Below, in pieces: positions 17,117-28,009 of a stretch of 58,724 nucleotides of DNA. This DNA comes from Burkholderiaceae bacterium. GTDB lineage: Bacteria; Pseudomonadota; Gammaproteobacteria; Burkholderiales; Burkholderiaceae_E. Location: contig JAMLIN010000025.1 in NCBI GenBank assembly GCA_023954135.1, positions 1 to 58,724 of the forward strand. The letters are read 5' to 3'. The position numbers were made by a program, and so were the translations under genes. The notes beneath the pieces are model-generated. The model did not search any database. It worked only from the letters and a program-made list of their open reading frames with translations, and was not told where the DNA came from. Position 1 is the stretch's first letter, and the number at the start of each line of letters is the position of its first letter.

Positions 17117-17548
17117 TCAGTTGCCGGACGGGGTGACGACGAGCCGGTTGCCGACCACACCCCGGATCACATGGGGGCCCGGACGTCCGCCGGGCCCGCT
17201 CGAATCCGCGAGCTCGACCTGCCAGGCGGCACCCCGGTATCTCGCGATGGTGCGATGCGGCTCGTCCCAGTGCTCGATCTGGATCCGTGCACCGACATCG
17301 AGCACCATGTCGGCCGCCACTTCCTCGCGGGCGTCCCGCGACCGCCGGCTACGCCAGATGAGTGCCCAACCGGCGAAGGAAAAGGCCGCCGCCGCCAGCA
17401 ATTGCAGCGTGAACGAGCCGCCCGCCAGGGCGACGCCCCCGGCCGCGGCGCAGCCCAGCGCCAGCACCAGCAGGTAGAAGGTCCCGGTCAGCATCTCGAC
17501 GATGCCCAGGACCAGTGCCGCCAACCACCAAGCCTCATGGATCTGCAT
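17117..17548 (-). CDS. NfeD-family membrane protein
   Basis: 143 aa from ATG 17548 after GGAGG. Two or three membrane segments in the first 70 residues (WWLAALVLGIVEMLTGTFYL, then LALGCAAAGGVAL and LLAAAAFSFAGWALIW) and a C-terminal OB-fold domain (about 85-143, VGARIQIEHWD through VIRGVVGNRLVV). This is the short NfeD type without a protease domain. It partners SPFH proteins such as the next gene in the operon. Confidence 0.88.
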   Translation of the reverse strand: MQIHEAWWLAALVLGIVEMLTGTFYLLVLALGCAAAGGVALAGGSFTLQLLAAAAFSFAGWALIWRSRRSRDAREEVAADMVLDVGARIQIEHWDEPHRTIARYRGAAWQVELADSSGPGGRPGPHVIRGVVGNRLVVTPSGN

Positions 17549-17728
17549 AGAGCCTCCGCCGCGAATCCTATCATCGGGGGGCGCCACTCCGGTCAACCTG
17601 GCGAGGCCCCCGGACATTCACGTAACGAGGTTTGCCGCGCTCCGGAAAAACCGGCTAGCATCTGCCCACGCTGAATCACCAGCCCATGGCCATCCGATCC
17701 GTCCAGCCTCATCGAGGAGAACCCTGAC

Positions 17729-18868
17729 ATGAACAAGACGTTACTGAGCTTCGCGCTCGCAGCCGCCCTGGCGCCCCTCGCCGCGCCGGCCAGCGCCCAG
17801 ACCGTCGTCAAGATCGGGCATGTCGCCCCTCTGACCGGCGCGATCGCCCACCTCGGCAAGGACAACGAGTACGGCGCCCGGATGGCCATCGAGGAGCTCA
17901 ACGCCAAGAAGCTCAAGATCGGCGGCAAGGAGGTCAAGTTCGAGCTCCTGTCCGAGGACGACGCCGCCGATCCGAAACAGGGCACCGCGGCCGCTCAGAA
18001 GCTGGTCGACGCCAATGTCCTGGGGGTCATCGGGCACCTGAACTCCGGCACCACGATCCCCGCATCGCGCATCTACAACGATGCCGGCATTGCGCAGATC
18101 TCGCCCTCGGCGACCAACCCCAGGTACACCAAGCAGGGCTTCGACACCACCTTCCGCGTCGTGGCCAACGACGGCCAGCTCGGCGGCACCCTGGGGCGCT
18201 ACGCCGTCAACGAGCTCAAGGTCAAGTCGATCGCGGTGATCGATGACCGCACCGCCTACGGCCAGGGCGTCGCCGACGAGTTCGAGAAGGCCGCCAAGGC
18301 CGCCGGCGCGACGGTCGTCGGGCGCGAGTTCACGACCGACAAGGCGACCGATTTCAACGCCATCCTCACTTCCCTCAAGGGCAAGAGCCCGGAGCTCATC
18401 TTCTTCGGCGGAATGGATGCGGTCGCCGGCCCGATGCTGCGCCAGCTCAAGCAGCTCGGCATGCCGGTGAAGTTCATGGGCGGCGACGGCATCTGCTCGC
18501 CGAAGCTCGCCGAGCTCGGCGGCGACGCCATCGCCGACGGCCAGGTCGTCTGCGCCGAGGCCGGTGGCGTGACCCAGGATCACGTCGCGGCCATGGACGC
18601 CTGGAAGAAGCGTTTCCAGGACCGTTTCAAGACCGAGGTGCAGATCTACGCGCCCTATGTCTACGACGCGACGATGACCCTGGTGGCGGCCATGCAGAAG
18701 GCCGACTCGACCGATCCGAAGAAGTACATTCCGGAGCTGAAGAAGATCTCCTACGACGGCGTGACCGGGCCGATCAGCTTCGACGAGTTCGGCGACATCA
18801 AGGACGGCGCCCTGACCCTCTATACCTACAAGGGCGGCAAGCGCGAGCAGATGATGGTCGTGAAGTGA
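17729..18868 (+). CDS. Branched-chain amino acid-type ABC transporter substrate-binding protein
   Basis: 379 aa periplasmic type I binding protein of the LivJ/LivK family. Signal peptide at 1-23 (MNKTLLSFALAAALAPLAAP, cleavage after ASA). The mature part opens QTVVKIGHVAPLTGAIAHLG and keeps the family features SGTTIPASRIYNDAGI, VIDDRTAYGQG and VKFMGGDGICS. GAGGAGA precedes the ATG. No permease or ATPase genes lie next to it, and a strong terminator follows directly, so it is transcribed alone. Ligand specificity cannot be read from the sequence. Confidence 0.92.
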   Translation: MNKTLLSFALAAALAPLAAPASAQTVVKIGHVAPLTGAIAHLGKDNEYGARMAIEELNAKKLKIGGKEVKFELLSEDDAADPKQGTAAAQKLVDANVLGVIGHLNSGTTIPASRIYNDAGIAQISPSATNPRYTKQGFDTTFRVVANDGQLGGTLGRYAVNELKVKSIAVIDDRTAYGQGVADEFEKAAKAAGATVVGREFTTDKATDFNAILTSLKGKSPELIFFGGMDAVAGPMLRQLKQLGMPVKFMGGDGICSPKLAELGGDAIADGQVVCAEAGGVTQDHVAAMDAWKKRFQDRFKTEVQIYAPYVYDATMTLVAAMQKADSTDPKKYIPELKKISYDGVTGPISFDEFGDIKDGALTLYTYKGGKREQMMVVK

Positions 18869-18877
18869 CGCCTGCGT

Positions 18878-18938
18878 GACGGCGGGCCCGGCCCGCCGTC
18901 CGTTCACGACGAAAGGGGCCCTCACGGGCCCCTTTTTC
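18878..18938 (+). terminator. Double hairpin terminator after the binding-protein gene
   Basis: Two perfect hairpins. The first is GACGGCGGGC, loop CCG, GCCCGCCGTC (18878-18900). The second is AAAGGGGCCC, loop TCAC, GGGCCCCTTT (18912-18935), followed by more T. The second is a textbook intrinsic terminator on the plus strand. It lies between convergent genes; toward ppsA the tail is only three T, so termination from that side is weaker. Confidence 0.92.
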
Positions 18939-18962
18939 TTCCGCAAGCCGGACTCCTCCGGC

Positions 18963-21395
18963 TCAGCCCTCGCGCCGATGCGCGGCGAGCCGCTGCCAGG
19001 TATCGATCACCGTATCGGGGTTCAGGGAGATCGATGCGATGCCCTGGTCCATCAGCCATTCCGCGAGATCGGGGTGGTCCGATGGCCCCTGGCCGCAGAT
19101 GCCGACGTACTTGCCGGCCTTGCGGCAGGCGGCGATGGCCTGCCCGAGCAGCTGCATGACCGCCGGATCGCGCTCGTCGAAGCCCTCGGCCACCAGCCCG
19201 GAATCCCGGTCGAGGCCGAGCGTGAGCTGCGTCAGGTCGTTCGAGCCGATCGAGAAGCCGTCGAAATGCTCGAGGAAGCGATCGGCGAGCAGGGCGTTGG
19301 ACGGCAACTCGCACATCATGATCACCCGCAGGCCGCCCTCGCCCTTCGCATCGGCGCCGCTGCCGCGCGACAGGCCATGGCGCCCAAGCAGCTCGATCAC
19401 GCCGGCGGCCTCCTGCACGGTGCGCACGAACGGAATCATGAGCTCGACGTTGGTGAGCCCCATCTCCTCCCGGACCTTCTTCATGGCCCGGCATTCCAGC
19501 TCGAAGCACTCCGCAAAGTCGCCGGCGAGGTAGCGTGCCGCACCCCGGAATCCGAGCATCGGGTTCTCTTCCTCGGGCTCGTAGCGAGAGCCACCGATCA
19601 GCTTGCGGTACTCGTTCGACTTGAAGTCCGAGAGCCGCACGATGACGGGCTTGGGCCAGAACGAGGCGGCGATCGTCGCCACCCCTTCGGCCAGGCGATC
19701 CACGTAGAAGCTGCGCGGGGTGGCATGGCCGCGGGCGACGCTCTCGACCGCCTTCTTCAGTTCGGCATCGACGTTGGGATAGTCGAGGATGGCCCTGGGA
19801 TGGATGCCGATGTTGTTGTTGATGATGAACTCGAGCCGGGCCAGCCCGACGCCGGCGTTGGGCAACTGCGCGAAGTCGAACGCCAGCTGCGGATTGCCGA
19901 CGTTCATCATGACCTTGACCGGAACCTCCGGCATGTCGCCCAGGCGCGTCTCGGTAACCTCGGTCTCGAGCAGGCCGTCGTAGACATTGCCGGTATCGCC
20001 CTCCGCGCAGGAGACGGTGACCAACGCGCCGTCCGAGAGCACGTCGGTGGCGTGGCCGCAGCCCACCACGGCGGGAATGCCGAGCTCGCGGGCGATGATC
20101 GCCGCATGGCAGGTCCGTCCGCCCCGGTTGGTGACGATCGCCGAAGCCAGCTTCATGACCGGCTCCCAGTTGGGATCGGTCATGTCGGTCACCAGGACGT
20201 CGCCGGCCTGGACCCGCTGCATTTCCGAAGCGTCGGAGACGACCCGGACCGGACCGGCCCCGACCTTCTGGCCGATCGCCCGGCCGCTGACGAGGATCTC
20301 CGAGCTGCCCTTCAGGCGGAAACGCTGCTGCACGCCGTCGGCGCCCTGGGATTTCACGGTCTCGGGCCGGGCCTGCAGGATGTAGAGCTTGCCGTCGATG
20401 CCGTCACGCCCCCATTCGATGTCCATCGGACGCCCGTAGTGGCGCTCGATGATCAGGGCGTAGCGCGCCAGCTCGACGACCTCGTCGTCCGACAGGGAGT
20501 AGCGGCCGCGTTCGGCGGCACTGGTGTCGATCGTGCGCACGGTGCGTCCGACGCTGCTCTCGGCCGCCGCTTCGGCGCCGTCCTCGACGAACTCCATCTT
20601 GATCAGCTTGGAACCCATCTGGCGCCGGATGATCGGGAAATGACCGGCTTCGAGGATCGGCTTGTGGACGTAGAACTCGTCCGGATTGACCGCGCCCTGC
20701 ACCACGGTCTCGCCCAGGCCGTAGGCACTGGTGATGAACACCACGTCGCGGAAGCCCGATTCGGTATCGAGCGTGAACATCACCCCGGCCGCGCCGCGGT
20801 CACTGCGGACCATCCGCTGGATGCCCGCCGACAGGGCGACATCGGCGTGCGCGAAACCCTTGTGGACCCGGTAGGAAATCGCCCTGTCGTTGTACAGGGA
20901 CGCGAAGACGTGCTTGATCCGGTCGAGGACGGCATCGATCCCGACGACGTTGAGATAGGTCTCCTGCTGGCCGGCGAACGATGCGTCGGGAAGGTCCTCG
21001 GCCGTGGCCGAGGAACGCACCGCCACCGAGATCGTGGCGCCCGAATCGCCCTCGAGCCGACGATAGTGCTCCCGGATCTCCGCTTCGAGCGCCGCCGGCA
21101 GCGGTGCGTCGATGATCCACTGGCGGATCGTCGCCCCGCATTCGGCGAGCGCCTTGACGTCCTCGGTGTTGAGCGAGTCGAGCTTCTCGGCGATGCGCCG
21201 GGTCAGCTGGCTGGCTTCGAGGAAGTCGCGAAAGGCCTCGGCCGTGGTGGCGAAGCCACCGGGCACCCTGACCCCGGTGGCCGCCAGCTGGCTGATCATC
21301 TCGCCGAGCGAGGCGTTCTTGCCCCCGACGATGTCGACATCGTCCATGCGCAGCTCGTCGAACGGTACGACGGCCCGTCCCTTGAATCGGTTCAT
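18963..21395 (-). CDS. ppsA: Phosphoenolpyruvate synthase
   Basis: Makes PEP from pyruvate with ATP (products AMP and phosphate) for gluconeogenesis. 810 aa from ATG 21395; a TTG two codons earlier is less likely. N-terminal ATP-grasp-like domain (1-340, [32 protein letters not shown]), phosphohistidine swivel domain with the catalytic His in [14 protein letters not shown] (about 420), and C-terminal PEP/pyruvate TIM barrel (490-800, [26 protein letters not shown]). Its regulator ppsR is divergent, the normal pairing. Confidence 0.96.
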   Translation of the reverse strand: MNRFKGRAVVPFDELRMDDVDIVGGKNASLGEMISQLAATGVRVPGGFATTAEAFRDFLEASQLTRRIAEKLDSLNTEDVKALAECGATIRQWIIDAPLPAALEAEIREHYRRLEGDSGATISVAVRSSATAEDLPDASFAGQQETYLNVVGIDAVLDRIKHVFASLYNDRAISYRVHKGFAHADVALSAGIQRMVRSDRGAAGVMFTLDTESGFRDVVFITSAYGLGETVVQGAVNPDEFYVHKPILEAGHFPIIRRQMGSKLIKMEFVEDGAEAAAESSVGRTVRTIDTSAAERGRYSLSDDEVVELARYALIIERHYGRPMDIEWGRDGIDGKLYILQARPETVKSQGADGVQQRFRLKGSSEILVSGRAIGQKVGAGPVRVVSDASEMQRVQAGDVLVTDMTDPNWEPVMKLASAIVTNRGGRTCHAAIIARELGIPAVVGCGHATDVLSDGALVTVSCAEGDTGNVYDGLLETEVTETRLGDMPEVPVKVMMNVGNPQLAFDFAQLPNAGVGLARLEFIINNNIGIHPRAILDYPNVDAELKKAVESVARGHATPRSFYVDRLAEGVATIAASFWPKPVIVRLSDFKSNEYRKLIGGSRYEPEEENPMLGFRGAARYLAGDFAECFELECRAMKKVREEMGLTNVELMIPFVRTVQEAAGVIELLGRHGLSRGSGADAKGEGGLRVIMMCELPSNALLADRFLEHFDGFSIGSNDLTQLTLGLDRDSGLVAEGFDERDPAVMQLLGQAIAACRKAGKYVGICGQGPSDHPDLAEWLMDQGIASISLNPDTVIDTWQRLAAHRREG

Positions 21396-21440
21396 GTGCA
21401 AGTCCTGAATGGAAGAAAAATCTTTCGCGCAAAACGCTCC

Positions 21441-21472
21441 AGCAGGAAGTGGCGCCCAGGGCCACCTCCTGC
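21441..21472 (-). promoter_or_regulatory. Hairpin in the ppsA leader
   Basis: On the minus strand AGCAGGAGGTGGC pairs with GCCACTTCCTGCT across a 6-base loop, 13 pairs including one G-U. It sits 46 bases before the ppsA ATG. The G-U pair makes the fold better as a ppsA transcript than as a ppsR transcript. The arm contains AGGAGG, but too far upstream to be the start ribosome-binding site. Regulatory function is unproven. Confidence 0.45.
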
Positions 21473-21643
21473 TGCAACGCTCTGCCGCTCGACCTCATGG
21501 GCCGGGACACGCTCACGCGGCCCGACCGGGCAACGGAGCGGACCGGACTGCGCTATTTTAGGGTCTGCGGCAAGGACCGCAGGGCGGGCCCGCGGGCCCG
21601 TCGTGACCGACTGCACAACCGACCTGCCCTTCCGGAGCCCCCG

Positions 21644-22477
21644 ATGCCCGATGCAAGCGCCTCTCCCGTCGATCGAACCGTCTTCTACGTGTCCGACGGC
21701 ACCGGCATCACCGCGGAAACCTTCGGCCATTCCCTCATGACCCAGTTCGAGCACCTGCGGGTGCGCCAGGTTCGCCTGCCCTTCGTCAACTCCCCCGAAA
21801 AGGCGATGGAGGCCCTGCGGCGAATCGACGAGCAGTCCAACATCGACCGGCATCGGCCGATCGTGTTCAGCACATTGGTGGACATCTCGATCAACGAGAT
21901 CGTCCGGCGCGCCAACTGCCGCTTCCTCGACCTGTTCGCCACCTTCGTCGAACCGCTCGAGCAGGAGTTCGGGCTGAAATCCACCCATACCATCGGCCGC
22001 TCGCATACCGTCGGCGATGCCGGCCAGTACAACCGGCGCATCGACGCGATCAACTACTCGCTCACCCATGACGACGGCCAGGCCCACGCCGACCTCGCCA
22101 ACGCCGAGGTGATCCTGGTGGGCGTCTCGCGCAGCGGCAAGACCCCTACCAGCCTCTATCTCGCGATGCAGTTCGGGATCAAGGCCGCGAACTACCCGCT
22201 CATTCCCGAGGACTTCGAACGCAAGCGGCTGCCCGATGCCCTCTATCCCTACAAGCGCAAGCTCTTCGGCCTGTCGATCACCCCGACCCGGCTTTCCGAG
22301 GTCCGCAACGAGAGGCGCCCCGGCAGCGCCTACGCCTCGCTGCAGAACTGCCGGCGCGAGGTCTCGGAAGCCGAGGCGATGATGCGCCGCGAAGGCATCC
22401 GCTGGCTCTCGACCACGAACAAGTCGATCGAGGAGATCGCCACGACCATCGTCGAGGATCTTCAACTCCGCTCCTGA
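21644..22477 (+). CDS. ppsR: PEP synthase regulatory protein (bifunctional kinase/pyrophosphorylase)
   Basis: DUF299 family: phosphorylates (ADP-dependent) and dephosphorylates a threonine of PEP synthase to switch it off and on. 277 aa from ATG 21644, giving RTVFYVSDGTGITAETFG near the start. The P-loop-like segment GVSRSGKTPTSLYLA lies at about 160-175, and STTNKSIEEIATTI closes the protein. It is divergent from ppsA, its target, with a 248-base shared regulatory region. Confidence 0.95.
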   Translation: MPDASASPVDRTVFYVSDGTGITAETFGHSLMTQFEHLRVRQVRLPFVNSPEKAMEALRRIDEQSNIDRHRPIVFSTLVDISINEIVRRANCRFLDLFATFVEPLEQEFGLKSTHTIGRSHTVGDAGQYNRRIDAINYSLTHDDGQAHADLANAEVILVGVSRSGKTPTSLYLAMQFGIKAANYPLIPEDFERKRLPDALYPYKRKLFGLSITPTRLSEVRNERRPGSAYASLQNCRREVSEAEAMMRREGIRWLSTTNKSIEEIATTIVEDLQLRS

Positions 22478-22487
22478 AGGGGGGCGG

Positions 22488-23309
22488 TCATGCGCCCGGA
22501 TCCGCAGCCGCGAAGGCGCCGGGGAAGCCGCGCTGGCGCCATTGTTCGTACAGGCAGATCGCGGCCGCCACCCCGACGTTGAGCGACTCGACCCCGCGGG
22601 TCTGGGCGATCGCGATCGCCCCGCCGGGAGCGCTTTCGCGGATCGCCGCGGCCACGCCCTCCCCTTCGTTTCCGAATACCCAGACGGCCGGCGCGACGAG
22701 ATCGGTCCGGTCGATCCGGCGGACCGCGTCGGCCGCGGCGTAGCGCACCTCGAGCCGGGCCCGGCGACCGATCTCGGCCCATTCGACGTCCTCGTGGATG
22801 TCCAGCTGGAAATGCGCTCCCTGCCCCGAACGCAGGACCTTCGGCGCCCAGCAGAAGGCGGTGCCGGGCGCGGTGACGATCCGCCGCAGCCCGACCGCGG
22901 CGCAGGTCCGCAGGATGCTGCCGACGTTGCCCGGATCCTGGATGCGATCGAGATAGACGACATCCTCGTCGATCGCATCGGGCAACGCGGGGAACGGGGT
23001 GTCGATGATCGCGATCGGCCCCGGACCGTTCTCGACCTGGCTCGCCCGCGCGAACAACCGGGGCTCCAGCTCGATCACCTCGGCCCCCGATGCGGCGGCC
23101 AGGCGAGCCACCGGTTCCGGCGCCCCAGCCGGCATGAAGACGAGTCGGGGCGCTCCGAAGCGCCCGACGTAGGATTCGAGCAGGTGCATGCCCTCGATCA
23201 CGCTCGCGCGATGGCGGCGCCGCTCGCGGGACTTCTCGACGAGGCCGACCAGCAGGCGGAAGCGCGGATTGGCTGGGGAGCCGATCGACTCCCGCGGCAT
23301 GTCCGTCAT
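22488..23309 (-). CDS. TrmH/SpoU-family RNA 2'-O-methyltransferase
   Basis: 273 aa from ATG 23309, within an ATGA overlap with the rnhB stop. Small N-terminal substrate-binding domain (1-100, [20 protein letters not shown]) and C-terminal SPOUT domain with the three knot motifs: [20 protein letters not shown] (about 120), [10 protein letters not shown] (about 220) and [14 protein letters not shown] (about 248). RlmB- or TrmH-like, acting on rRNA or tRNA with S-adenosylmethionine; the exact target is not readable. Last gene of the long minus-strand block and convergent with ppsR. Confidence 0.92.
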   Translation of the reverse strand: MTDMPRESIGSPANPRFRLLVGLVEKSRERRRHRASVIEGMHLLESYVGRFGAPRLVFMPAGAPEPVARLAAASGAEVIELEPRLFARASQVENGPGPIAIIDTPFPALPDAIDEDVVYLDRIQDPGNVGSILRTCAAVGLRRIVTAPGTAFCWAPKVLRSGQGAHFQLDIHEDVEWAEIGRRARLEVRYAAADAVRRIDRTDLVAPAVWVFGNEGEGVAAAIRESAPGGAIAIAQTRGVESLNVGVAAAICLYEQWRQRGFPGAFAAADPGA

Positions 23310-23908
23310 GAGCCCTGGCCGAGGAGCCGTCGCACCGGGGCGAAGCTGCGCCGGTGATGCTCGCAGGGCCCCAGGCGCGCGAGGCATTCGAGGTGGGCCG
23401 CCGTGGGATAGCCCTTGTGGCGATCGAAACCGTAGCCCGGATGCTCGGCGTGGATCCGCAGCATGTACTCGTCGCGGGCGGTCTTGGCGAGGATCGAAGC
23501 CGCCGCGATCGCCGGGTCGCTGTCGTCCCCCCCGATCACCGTCTCGACCGGAAATTCGAGCGTCGGCGCCCGGTTCCCGTCGACCCGCACCAGGCTCGGC
23601 GTGCACGCCAGCGCGAGCACCGCCCGGCGCATCGCCAGCAGGCTCGCCTGCAGGATGTCGATGGCATCGATCTCGGCCGCGCTCGCCGAGGCGATCGCCC
23701 AGCCCTGCGCCCGCTCCCGGATCAGCAGCGCCAGCCGGTCGCGCTGGCGCGCGCTCAGGCGCTTGGAATCGCGCAGCCCATCGACGGGTCGCCGCGGATC
23801 GAGCACCACCGCCGCCGCGTAGACCGGCCCGGCCAGCGGCCCGCGACCGGCCTCGTCGACGCCGCAGATGCCGGGTACGGGCATGGCGGGCAACCGTGTC
23901 ATGTTCAT
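23306..23908 (-). CDS. rnhB: Ribonuclease HII
   Basis: Removes ribonucleotides misincorporated in DNA and RNA in hybrids. 200 aa from ATG 23908 (a second ATG two codons on is possible). Active-site acidic residues are in [15 protein letters not shown] (Asp, Glu), RVDGNRAP (Asp), and [12 protein letters not shown] (Asp). Overlaps lpxB upstream and the methyltransferase gene downstream by four bases each, as in the conserved lpxB-rnhB order. Confidence 0.96.
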   Translation of the reverse strand: MNMTRLPAMPVPGICGVDEAGRGPLAGPVYAAAVVLDPRRPVDGLRDSKRLSARQRDRLALLIRERAQGWAIASASAAEIDAIDILQASLLAMRRAVLALACTPSLVRVDGNRAPTLEFPVETVIGGDDSDPAIAAASILAKTARDEYMLRIHAEHPGYGFDRHKGYPTAAHLECLARLGPCEHHRRSFAPVRRLLGQGS

Positions 23909-25068
23909 CGGCCCGGTCCGCGGCGCACCGCGAGTATCGCCTGCGCGGCCCGCCCGGCGCAGCCCTGGCGGAGCTGCTCTCCGAGCTCGGCGAAACGCTG
24001 CCCGATCGCCCGGCGCCCCGGCTCGTCGTCGAGCTGCGCAAGCAGGGCCGCCCCCATCCGCTCGGCGCGCGCCGCATCCTGGATGAACTCCGGCACCACC
24101 CAGTCCCTGCAGAGGATGTTCGGCAGGCCGATCCAGGGCAGATAGCCCATCCGGCGCATGATCCGGTAGCTGAGCCAGGCCAGTCGATAGGCGATCACCA
24201 TCGGCTTGTGGAACAGCGCCGCCTCGAGGGTCGCCGTGCCGCTTGCAACGAGCACCGTATCCGCGGCGGCCAGCGCATCGTGCGATCGGCCGGCGACGAT
24301 CCGCAGATCGAGATCCTCCGGCAGCCCGAGATCGGCGAGCGTGGCGCGCATGGTTTCGAACAGTGCGGCCGATGAGGCCGGCAGCACGAACTGCAGGCCG
24401 GGACGGCGGGCGTGCAGCCAGGCGGCGGTGCGCATGAACTCCGCCGCCATCATCCGCACCTCGGAAGCACGGCTGCCGGGCAGCAGGGCGACGACCGGGG
24501 CATCGGGCGACAGGCCGAGACCGGCACGGGCCGCCGCCACCGGCGGTTCGGGCGGGATCAGGTCGGCCAGGGGATGCCCCACGTAGGTCGACGCGATGCC
24601 GGCCTTCTCGTAGATCTCCTGCTCGAACGGGAAGACCAGCAGCATGTGGTCGACGGATTCCCGGATCCGGTCGATCCGTCCGGCCCGCCAGGCCCAGATC
24701 GACGGGCCGATGAAATGCACCACCGGCACCCCCGCGGCCCGCATCCGGCGCTCGACGTCGAGGTTGAAATCCGGCGCATCGACGCCGAGGAACACCTCCG
24801 GGCGCCAGTCGACCAGGCGCCGCTTGAGGTCCTCGCGCATCCGGCGCAGGCGGGGATACTCGCGCAGCACCTCGGCATACCCATTGACCGAGAGGGCCTC
24901 GATGTCCCACCAGCGCTCGAATCCCGCCGCCGCCATCGAGGGACCGCCGATTCCGCGGGCATCGAGCCCGCCTTCGGCCTGCGCGAGCGCCGCGAGGACG
25001 CCCGCCGCGAGCAGGTCGCCGGACTTCTCGCCGGCCACCGCCCCCAGCGTAAGCCCTGGCCCGGCCAT
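23905..25068 (-). CDS. lpxB: Lipid-A-disaccharide synthase
   Basis: GT19 glycosyltransferase that joins 2,3-diacyl-glucosamine-1-phosphate and its UDP derivative, at the inner face of the inner membrane. 387 aa. The start matches the family ([18 protein letters not shown]), followed by [26 protein letters not shown] and [17 protein letters not shown], and in the nucleotide-binding half [20 protein letters not shown]. Four bases after lpxA stop upstream, overlapping rnhB downstream. Confidence 0.96.
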   Translation of the reverse strand: MAGPGLTLGAVAGEKSGDLLAAGVLAALAQAEGGLDARGIGGPSMAAAGFERWWDIEALSVNGYAEVLREYPRLRRMREDLKRRLVDWRPEVFLGVDAPDFNLDVERRMRAAGVPVVHFIGPSIWAWRAGRIDRIRESVDHMLLVFPFEQEIYEKAGIASTYVGHPLADLIPPEPPVAAARAGLGLSPDAPVVALLPGSRASEVRMMAAEFMRTAAWLHARRPGLQFVLPASSAALFETMRATLADLGLPEDLDLRIVAGRSHDALAAADTVLVASGTATLEAALFHKPMVIAYRLAWLSYRIMRRMGYLPWIGLPNILCRDWVVPEFIQDAARAERMGAALLAQLDDEPGRRAIGQRFAELGEQLRQGCAGRAAQAILAVRRGPGR

Positions 25069-25072
25069 CGTC

Positions 25073-25873
25073 CTATCTCACGATGCCGCGCGTCACCCGG
25101 CCGAGGAACCCGGACAGCAGCGCGAGATCGGCGGCGGAATCGCCGATGGCGGATTCGCGCTGGGCCGCGAGCTCGGCGCGCGCCTCCTCGAGGCCGAGCC
25201 CCCGCCTGTACAGGCTCCTGTAGGCTCGCCGCAAGGCCTGGATCCGCTGGGCATCGAAGCCGCGCCGACGCAGCCCCTCGCTGTTGAGCCCATGGGCGTT
25301 GGCGGGGGTGCCCGAAGCCATCACGTAGGGCGGCAGGTCGTGCAGGACGACGGTGCCCACACCCGTCATGGCATGCGCGCCGATCTTGCAGAACTGGTGG
25401 ACTCCGGTGAAGCCGCCGAGGATCGCCCAGTCGCCGAGCTCCACATGGCCGGCCAGGTTGGTCGTGTTGGCAAGGATCACATGGCTGCCGACGATGCAGT
25501 CGTGGGCGATGTGAACGTAGGCCATGATCCAGTTGTCGTCGCCCACGTCGGTGCGGCCCCGGTCCTGGACCGTGCCGCGGTTGACGGTGACGTACTCGCG
25601 GAAGGTGTTGCCGTCGCCGATCACCAGAGTGGTCGGCTCGCCGCCGTATTTCTTGTCCTGCGGCGGACCGCCGATGGCGCCGAAGGGATGGAAGACGTTG
25701 TCCCGGCCGATGGTCGTTCCCGCACCGATCACGCAGTGGGCACCGATCGAGGTGCCCGCCCCGATGCGCACATCGCGCTCTATGATCGCGTAGGGTCCGA
25801 CGCTGACCGTGCCGTCGAGTTCGGCGCCCGGATCGACGATCGCGCTCGGATGGATCCTCGCGGCGCCGCTCAT
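25073..25873 (-). CDS. lpxA: UDP-N-acetylglucosamine acyltransferase
   Basis: First step of lipid A synthesis (3-O-acylation of UDP-GlcNAc from acyl-ACP). 266 aa from ATG 25873, which overlaps the fabZ stop (ATGA). Left-handed beta-helix built of hexapeptide repeats (about 3-185; for example [15 protein letters not shown]), with the catalytic His in [12 protein letters not shown] (about 126), and a C-terminal helical domain (190-266). Confidence 0.96.
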   Translation of the reverse strand: MSGAARIHPSAIVDPGAELDGTVSVGPYAIIERDVRIGAGTSIGAHCVIGAGTTIGRDNVFHPFGAIGGPPQDKKYGGEPTTLVIGDGNTFREYVTVNRGTVQDRGRTDVGDDNWIMAYVHIAHDCIVGSHVILANTTNLAGHVELGDWAILGGFTGVHQFCKIGAHAMTGVGTVVLHDLPPYVMASGTPANAHGLNSEGLRRRGFDAQRIQALRRAYRSLYRRGLGLEEARAELAAQRESAIGDSAADLALLSGFLGRVTRGIVR

Positions 25874-26340
25874 GGGCCTTCGGCGGTCGCGGTCGGCTCG
25901 ACGTCGCGCAAGGTGCACATGATGTCGGCTTCGGCGGTCGTCTGGCCCTCGACGCTGGCGCGCCCCCGATACTTCCAGATCGACCGGGAGACCCGCGTGA
26001 TCGTCACCTCAAGCTGGAGCTGGTCGCCCGGCACGACCGGCCGCTTGAAGCGCGCATTGTCGATCCCGACGAAGTAGTAGACCGAGCCGGAATCGGACTT
26101 GCGCCCCATCGTCTGGAACGAGAGGATGCCCGCCGCCTGCGCGAGCGCCTCGATCTGGAGCACGCCGGGCATCACGGGCAGATACGGGAAATGCCCGGCG
26201 AAGTACGGCTCGTTGATCGTGACGTTCTTGTAGCCGACGATCCGCTTGCCCTTCTCGAGCTCGACGACGCGATCGATGAGCAGGAACGGATAGCGGTGCG
26301 GCAGATGATCCAGGATCCCCCGGATGTCGAGAACGGTCAT
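25870..26340 (-). CDS. fabZ: 3-hydroxyacyl-ACP dehydratase FabZ
   Basis: Dehydrates 3-hydroxyacyl-ACP in fatty-acid elongation; competes with LpxA/LpxD for the same acyl-ACP, hence the cluster. 156 aa from ATG 26340. Hot-dog fold with [13 protein letters not shown] and the active-site His in [12 protein letters not shown] and Glu in [10 protein letters not shown]. Four-base overlaps with lpxD upstream and lpxA downstream. Confidence 0.97.
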   Translation of the reverse strand: MTVLDIRGILDHLPHRYPFLLIDRVVELEKGKRIVGYKNVTINEPYFAGHFPYLPVMPGVLQIEALAQAAGILSFQTMGRKSDSGSVYYFVGIDNARFKRPVVPGDQLQLEVTITRVSRSIWKYRGRASVEGQTTAEADIMCTLRDVEPTATAEGP

Positions 26341-27392
26341 GAACGACCCCTGGATTGGAATTCGAGTTGGCGCAGCCGTGCGCGCAGATCGGGAAGATGC
26401 CGCAGGGTGGCGGCGGCGCGCTCCCACTGGGCATTGTCCATCAGCGGAAAGCTGCCCGAATAGAAGCCCGGCTTGCGTATCGACCGGCTCACGAGCGCCA
26501 TCGCCGAGACGACGACGTCGTCGCAGATGCTCAGGTGCCCGAGGATGCCGGCGCCACCGCCGATCATGCAGCGCTCGCCGATGATCGCACTGCCCGCGAT
26601 GCCGACGCAGCCCGCGATCGCGGTGTCGCGCCCGATCCGCACGTTGTGCGCGACCTGGATCTGGTTGTCGAGCTTGCAGCCGTCGCCGATGAGCGTGTCG
26701 TCGAGGGCTCCCCGGTCGATGGTGCAGTTGGCGCCTATCTCGACCCGGTCGCCGATGATCACCCGGCCGAGCTGGGGAATCTTGCGCCAGCCCTCGGCTT
26801 CGCGGGCGAATCCGAAGCCGTCCGCGCCGATGACGGTCCCCGGATGGACGAGGCCGTCGGCGCCGATCTCGCAGTCGTGTGCGATGGTCACCCGCTCGGC
26901 GAGCCGCGTCCGTTCACCCACGCGGGCGCCGGTGCCGATGCTGACGTGGCTGGCCAGGCGGACGCCGGCGCCGATTCGCGCCCGCGCGCCCACCACGACA
27001 CAGGGTCCGATCGAGACGTCCGGCCCGATCTCGGCATCGGGGGCGATGACGGCACTCGGGTGGACCCCGGTTGCAGCACCGGGCCCGGCCAGCCGCCGCT
27101 CGAACCATTGCGCGAGGATCGCGAAGGCCCGGTAGGCATCGTCAACGACCACCGCCACCGTGTCGGAGGCCAGGAAGCGCCGGAGCTTCTCGTCCACCAG
27201 CACCGCCCCGGCGCGCGAGGCGGTGGCATCCGTCCCATGGCGGGCATCGGACAGGAAGCCGATGTCGGCCGGGCCCGCCGAGGCCAGGCTCGCGAGCCGT
27301 TCGATCCGCAACCCTCCTTGCGCCGCATCGATGCGGCCGCCGACGACGCTCGCCAGCTCGGCGAGCCGGACCGGCTCGGGGAGAGGTCGCAT
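26337..27392 (-). CDS. lpxD: UDP-3-O-acyl-glucosamine N-acyltransferase
   Basis: Third committed step of lipid A synthesis (N-acylation). 351 aa from ATG 27392; the longer frame runs into skp. N-terminal uridine-binding domain (1-95), hexapeptide-repeat beta-helix (about 100-310) with GADGFGFA and the acyl-transfer His in QVAHNVRIG, and a C-terminal helix ([20 protein letters not shown]). Sixteen bases downstream of skp and overlapping fabZ. Confidence 0.96.
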   Translation of the reverse strand: MRPLPEPVRLAELASVVGGRIDAAQGGLRIERLASLASAGPADIGFLSDARHGTDATASRAGAVLVDEKLRRFLASDTVAVVVDDAYRAFAILAQWFERRLAGPGAATGVHPSAVIAPDAEIGPDVSIGPCVVVGARARIGAGVRLASHVSIGTGARVGERTRLAERVTIAHDCEIGADGLVHPGTVIGADGFGFAREAEGWRKIPQLGRVIIGDRVEIGANCTIDRGALDDTLIGDGCKLDNQIQVAHNVRIGRDTAIAGCVGIAGSAIIGERCMIGGGAGILGHLSICDDVVVSAMALVSRSIRKPGFYSGSFPLMDNAQWERAAATLRHLPDLRARLRQLEFQSRGRS

Positions 27393-27408
27393 CGCCGGTC
27401 CCGTCGCC

Positions 27409-27921
27409 CTATCGGGCGCCCTCGCCGCCCAGCGCGCGCAGGACCTTGTCGGTGATGTCGACACGCGGACTCGCGAAGACGGCCTCCTGGAGGACGAAGT
27501 CGTACTTCTCCTTCTCGGCGATGTCCTTGATCGCCCGGTTCGCCTGCTCGACCACCTGAGCGAGTTCCTCGTTGCGACGCTGGTTCAGGTCCTCGCGGAA
27601 CTCGCGCTGCTTGCGCTGGAAATCCTTCTCGAGATCGGCGTACTCGCGCTGCATCCGCATCCGGTCGGAGTCGCTGAGCACGGCGGCGTCGCGGTCGATG
27701 CGCTCGCCCATGGACTTGAGCTTGGCGGCGATGTCCTGCAGCTCCTTGTCGCGGGCGCTGAACTCGCGCTCGAGCTTCTGCTGGGACGCCTTCGCCGGAG
27801 CGGCGTCGCGCAGGATCCGCTCGGTGTTGACGAAGCCGATCCGCGGGGCGGCATCCTGGGCGGCGGCGGTCACCGTGGCCAGTGCAAGGCAACCGGCGAA
27901 CACGATCCTCGAAAATCTCAT
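27409..27921 (-). CDS. skp: Periplasmic chaperone Skp/OmpH
   Basis: Holds unfolded outer-membrane proteins on the way to BamA. 170 aa with a signal peptide (1-21, [20 protein letters not shown]) and a mature body starting near [19 protein letters not shown]. Most of the rest is a long charged coiled coil (about 45-135, the tentacles; for example [20 protein letters not shown]). Lies between bamA and lpxD, the conserved position. Confidence 0.94.
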   Translation of the reverse strand: MRFSRIVFAGCLALATVTAAAQDAAPRIGFVNTERILRDAAPAKASQQKLEREFSARDKELQDIAAKLKSMGERIDRDAAVLSDSDRMRMQREYADLEKDFQRKQREFREDLNQRRNEELAQVVEQANRAIKDIAEKEKYDFVLQEAVFASPRVDITDKVLRALGGEGAR

Positions 27922-28009
27922 CAGTGCCTTCCTTCGGGTTGTTCAGGGCATTTTCGCACAAGCAACCGTGCCGGACCCGCGTCCGAGGCCGGCCGGACAT
28001 TCACGATTC

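Noticed and set aside
18876-21740. Long plus-strand frame opposite ppsA
   Set aside because: Antisense shadow of PEP synthase; no recognisable domain and no ribosome-binding site.
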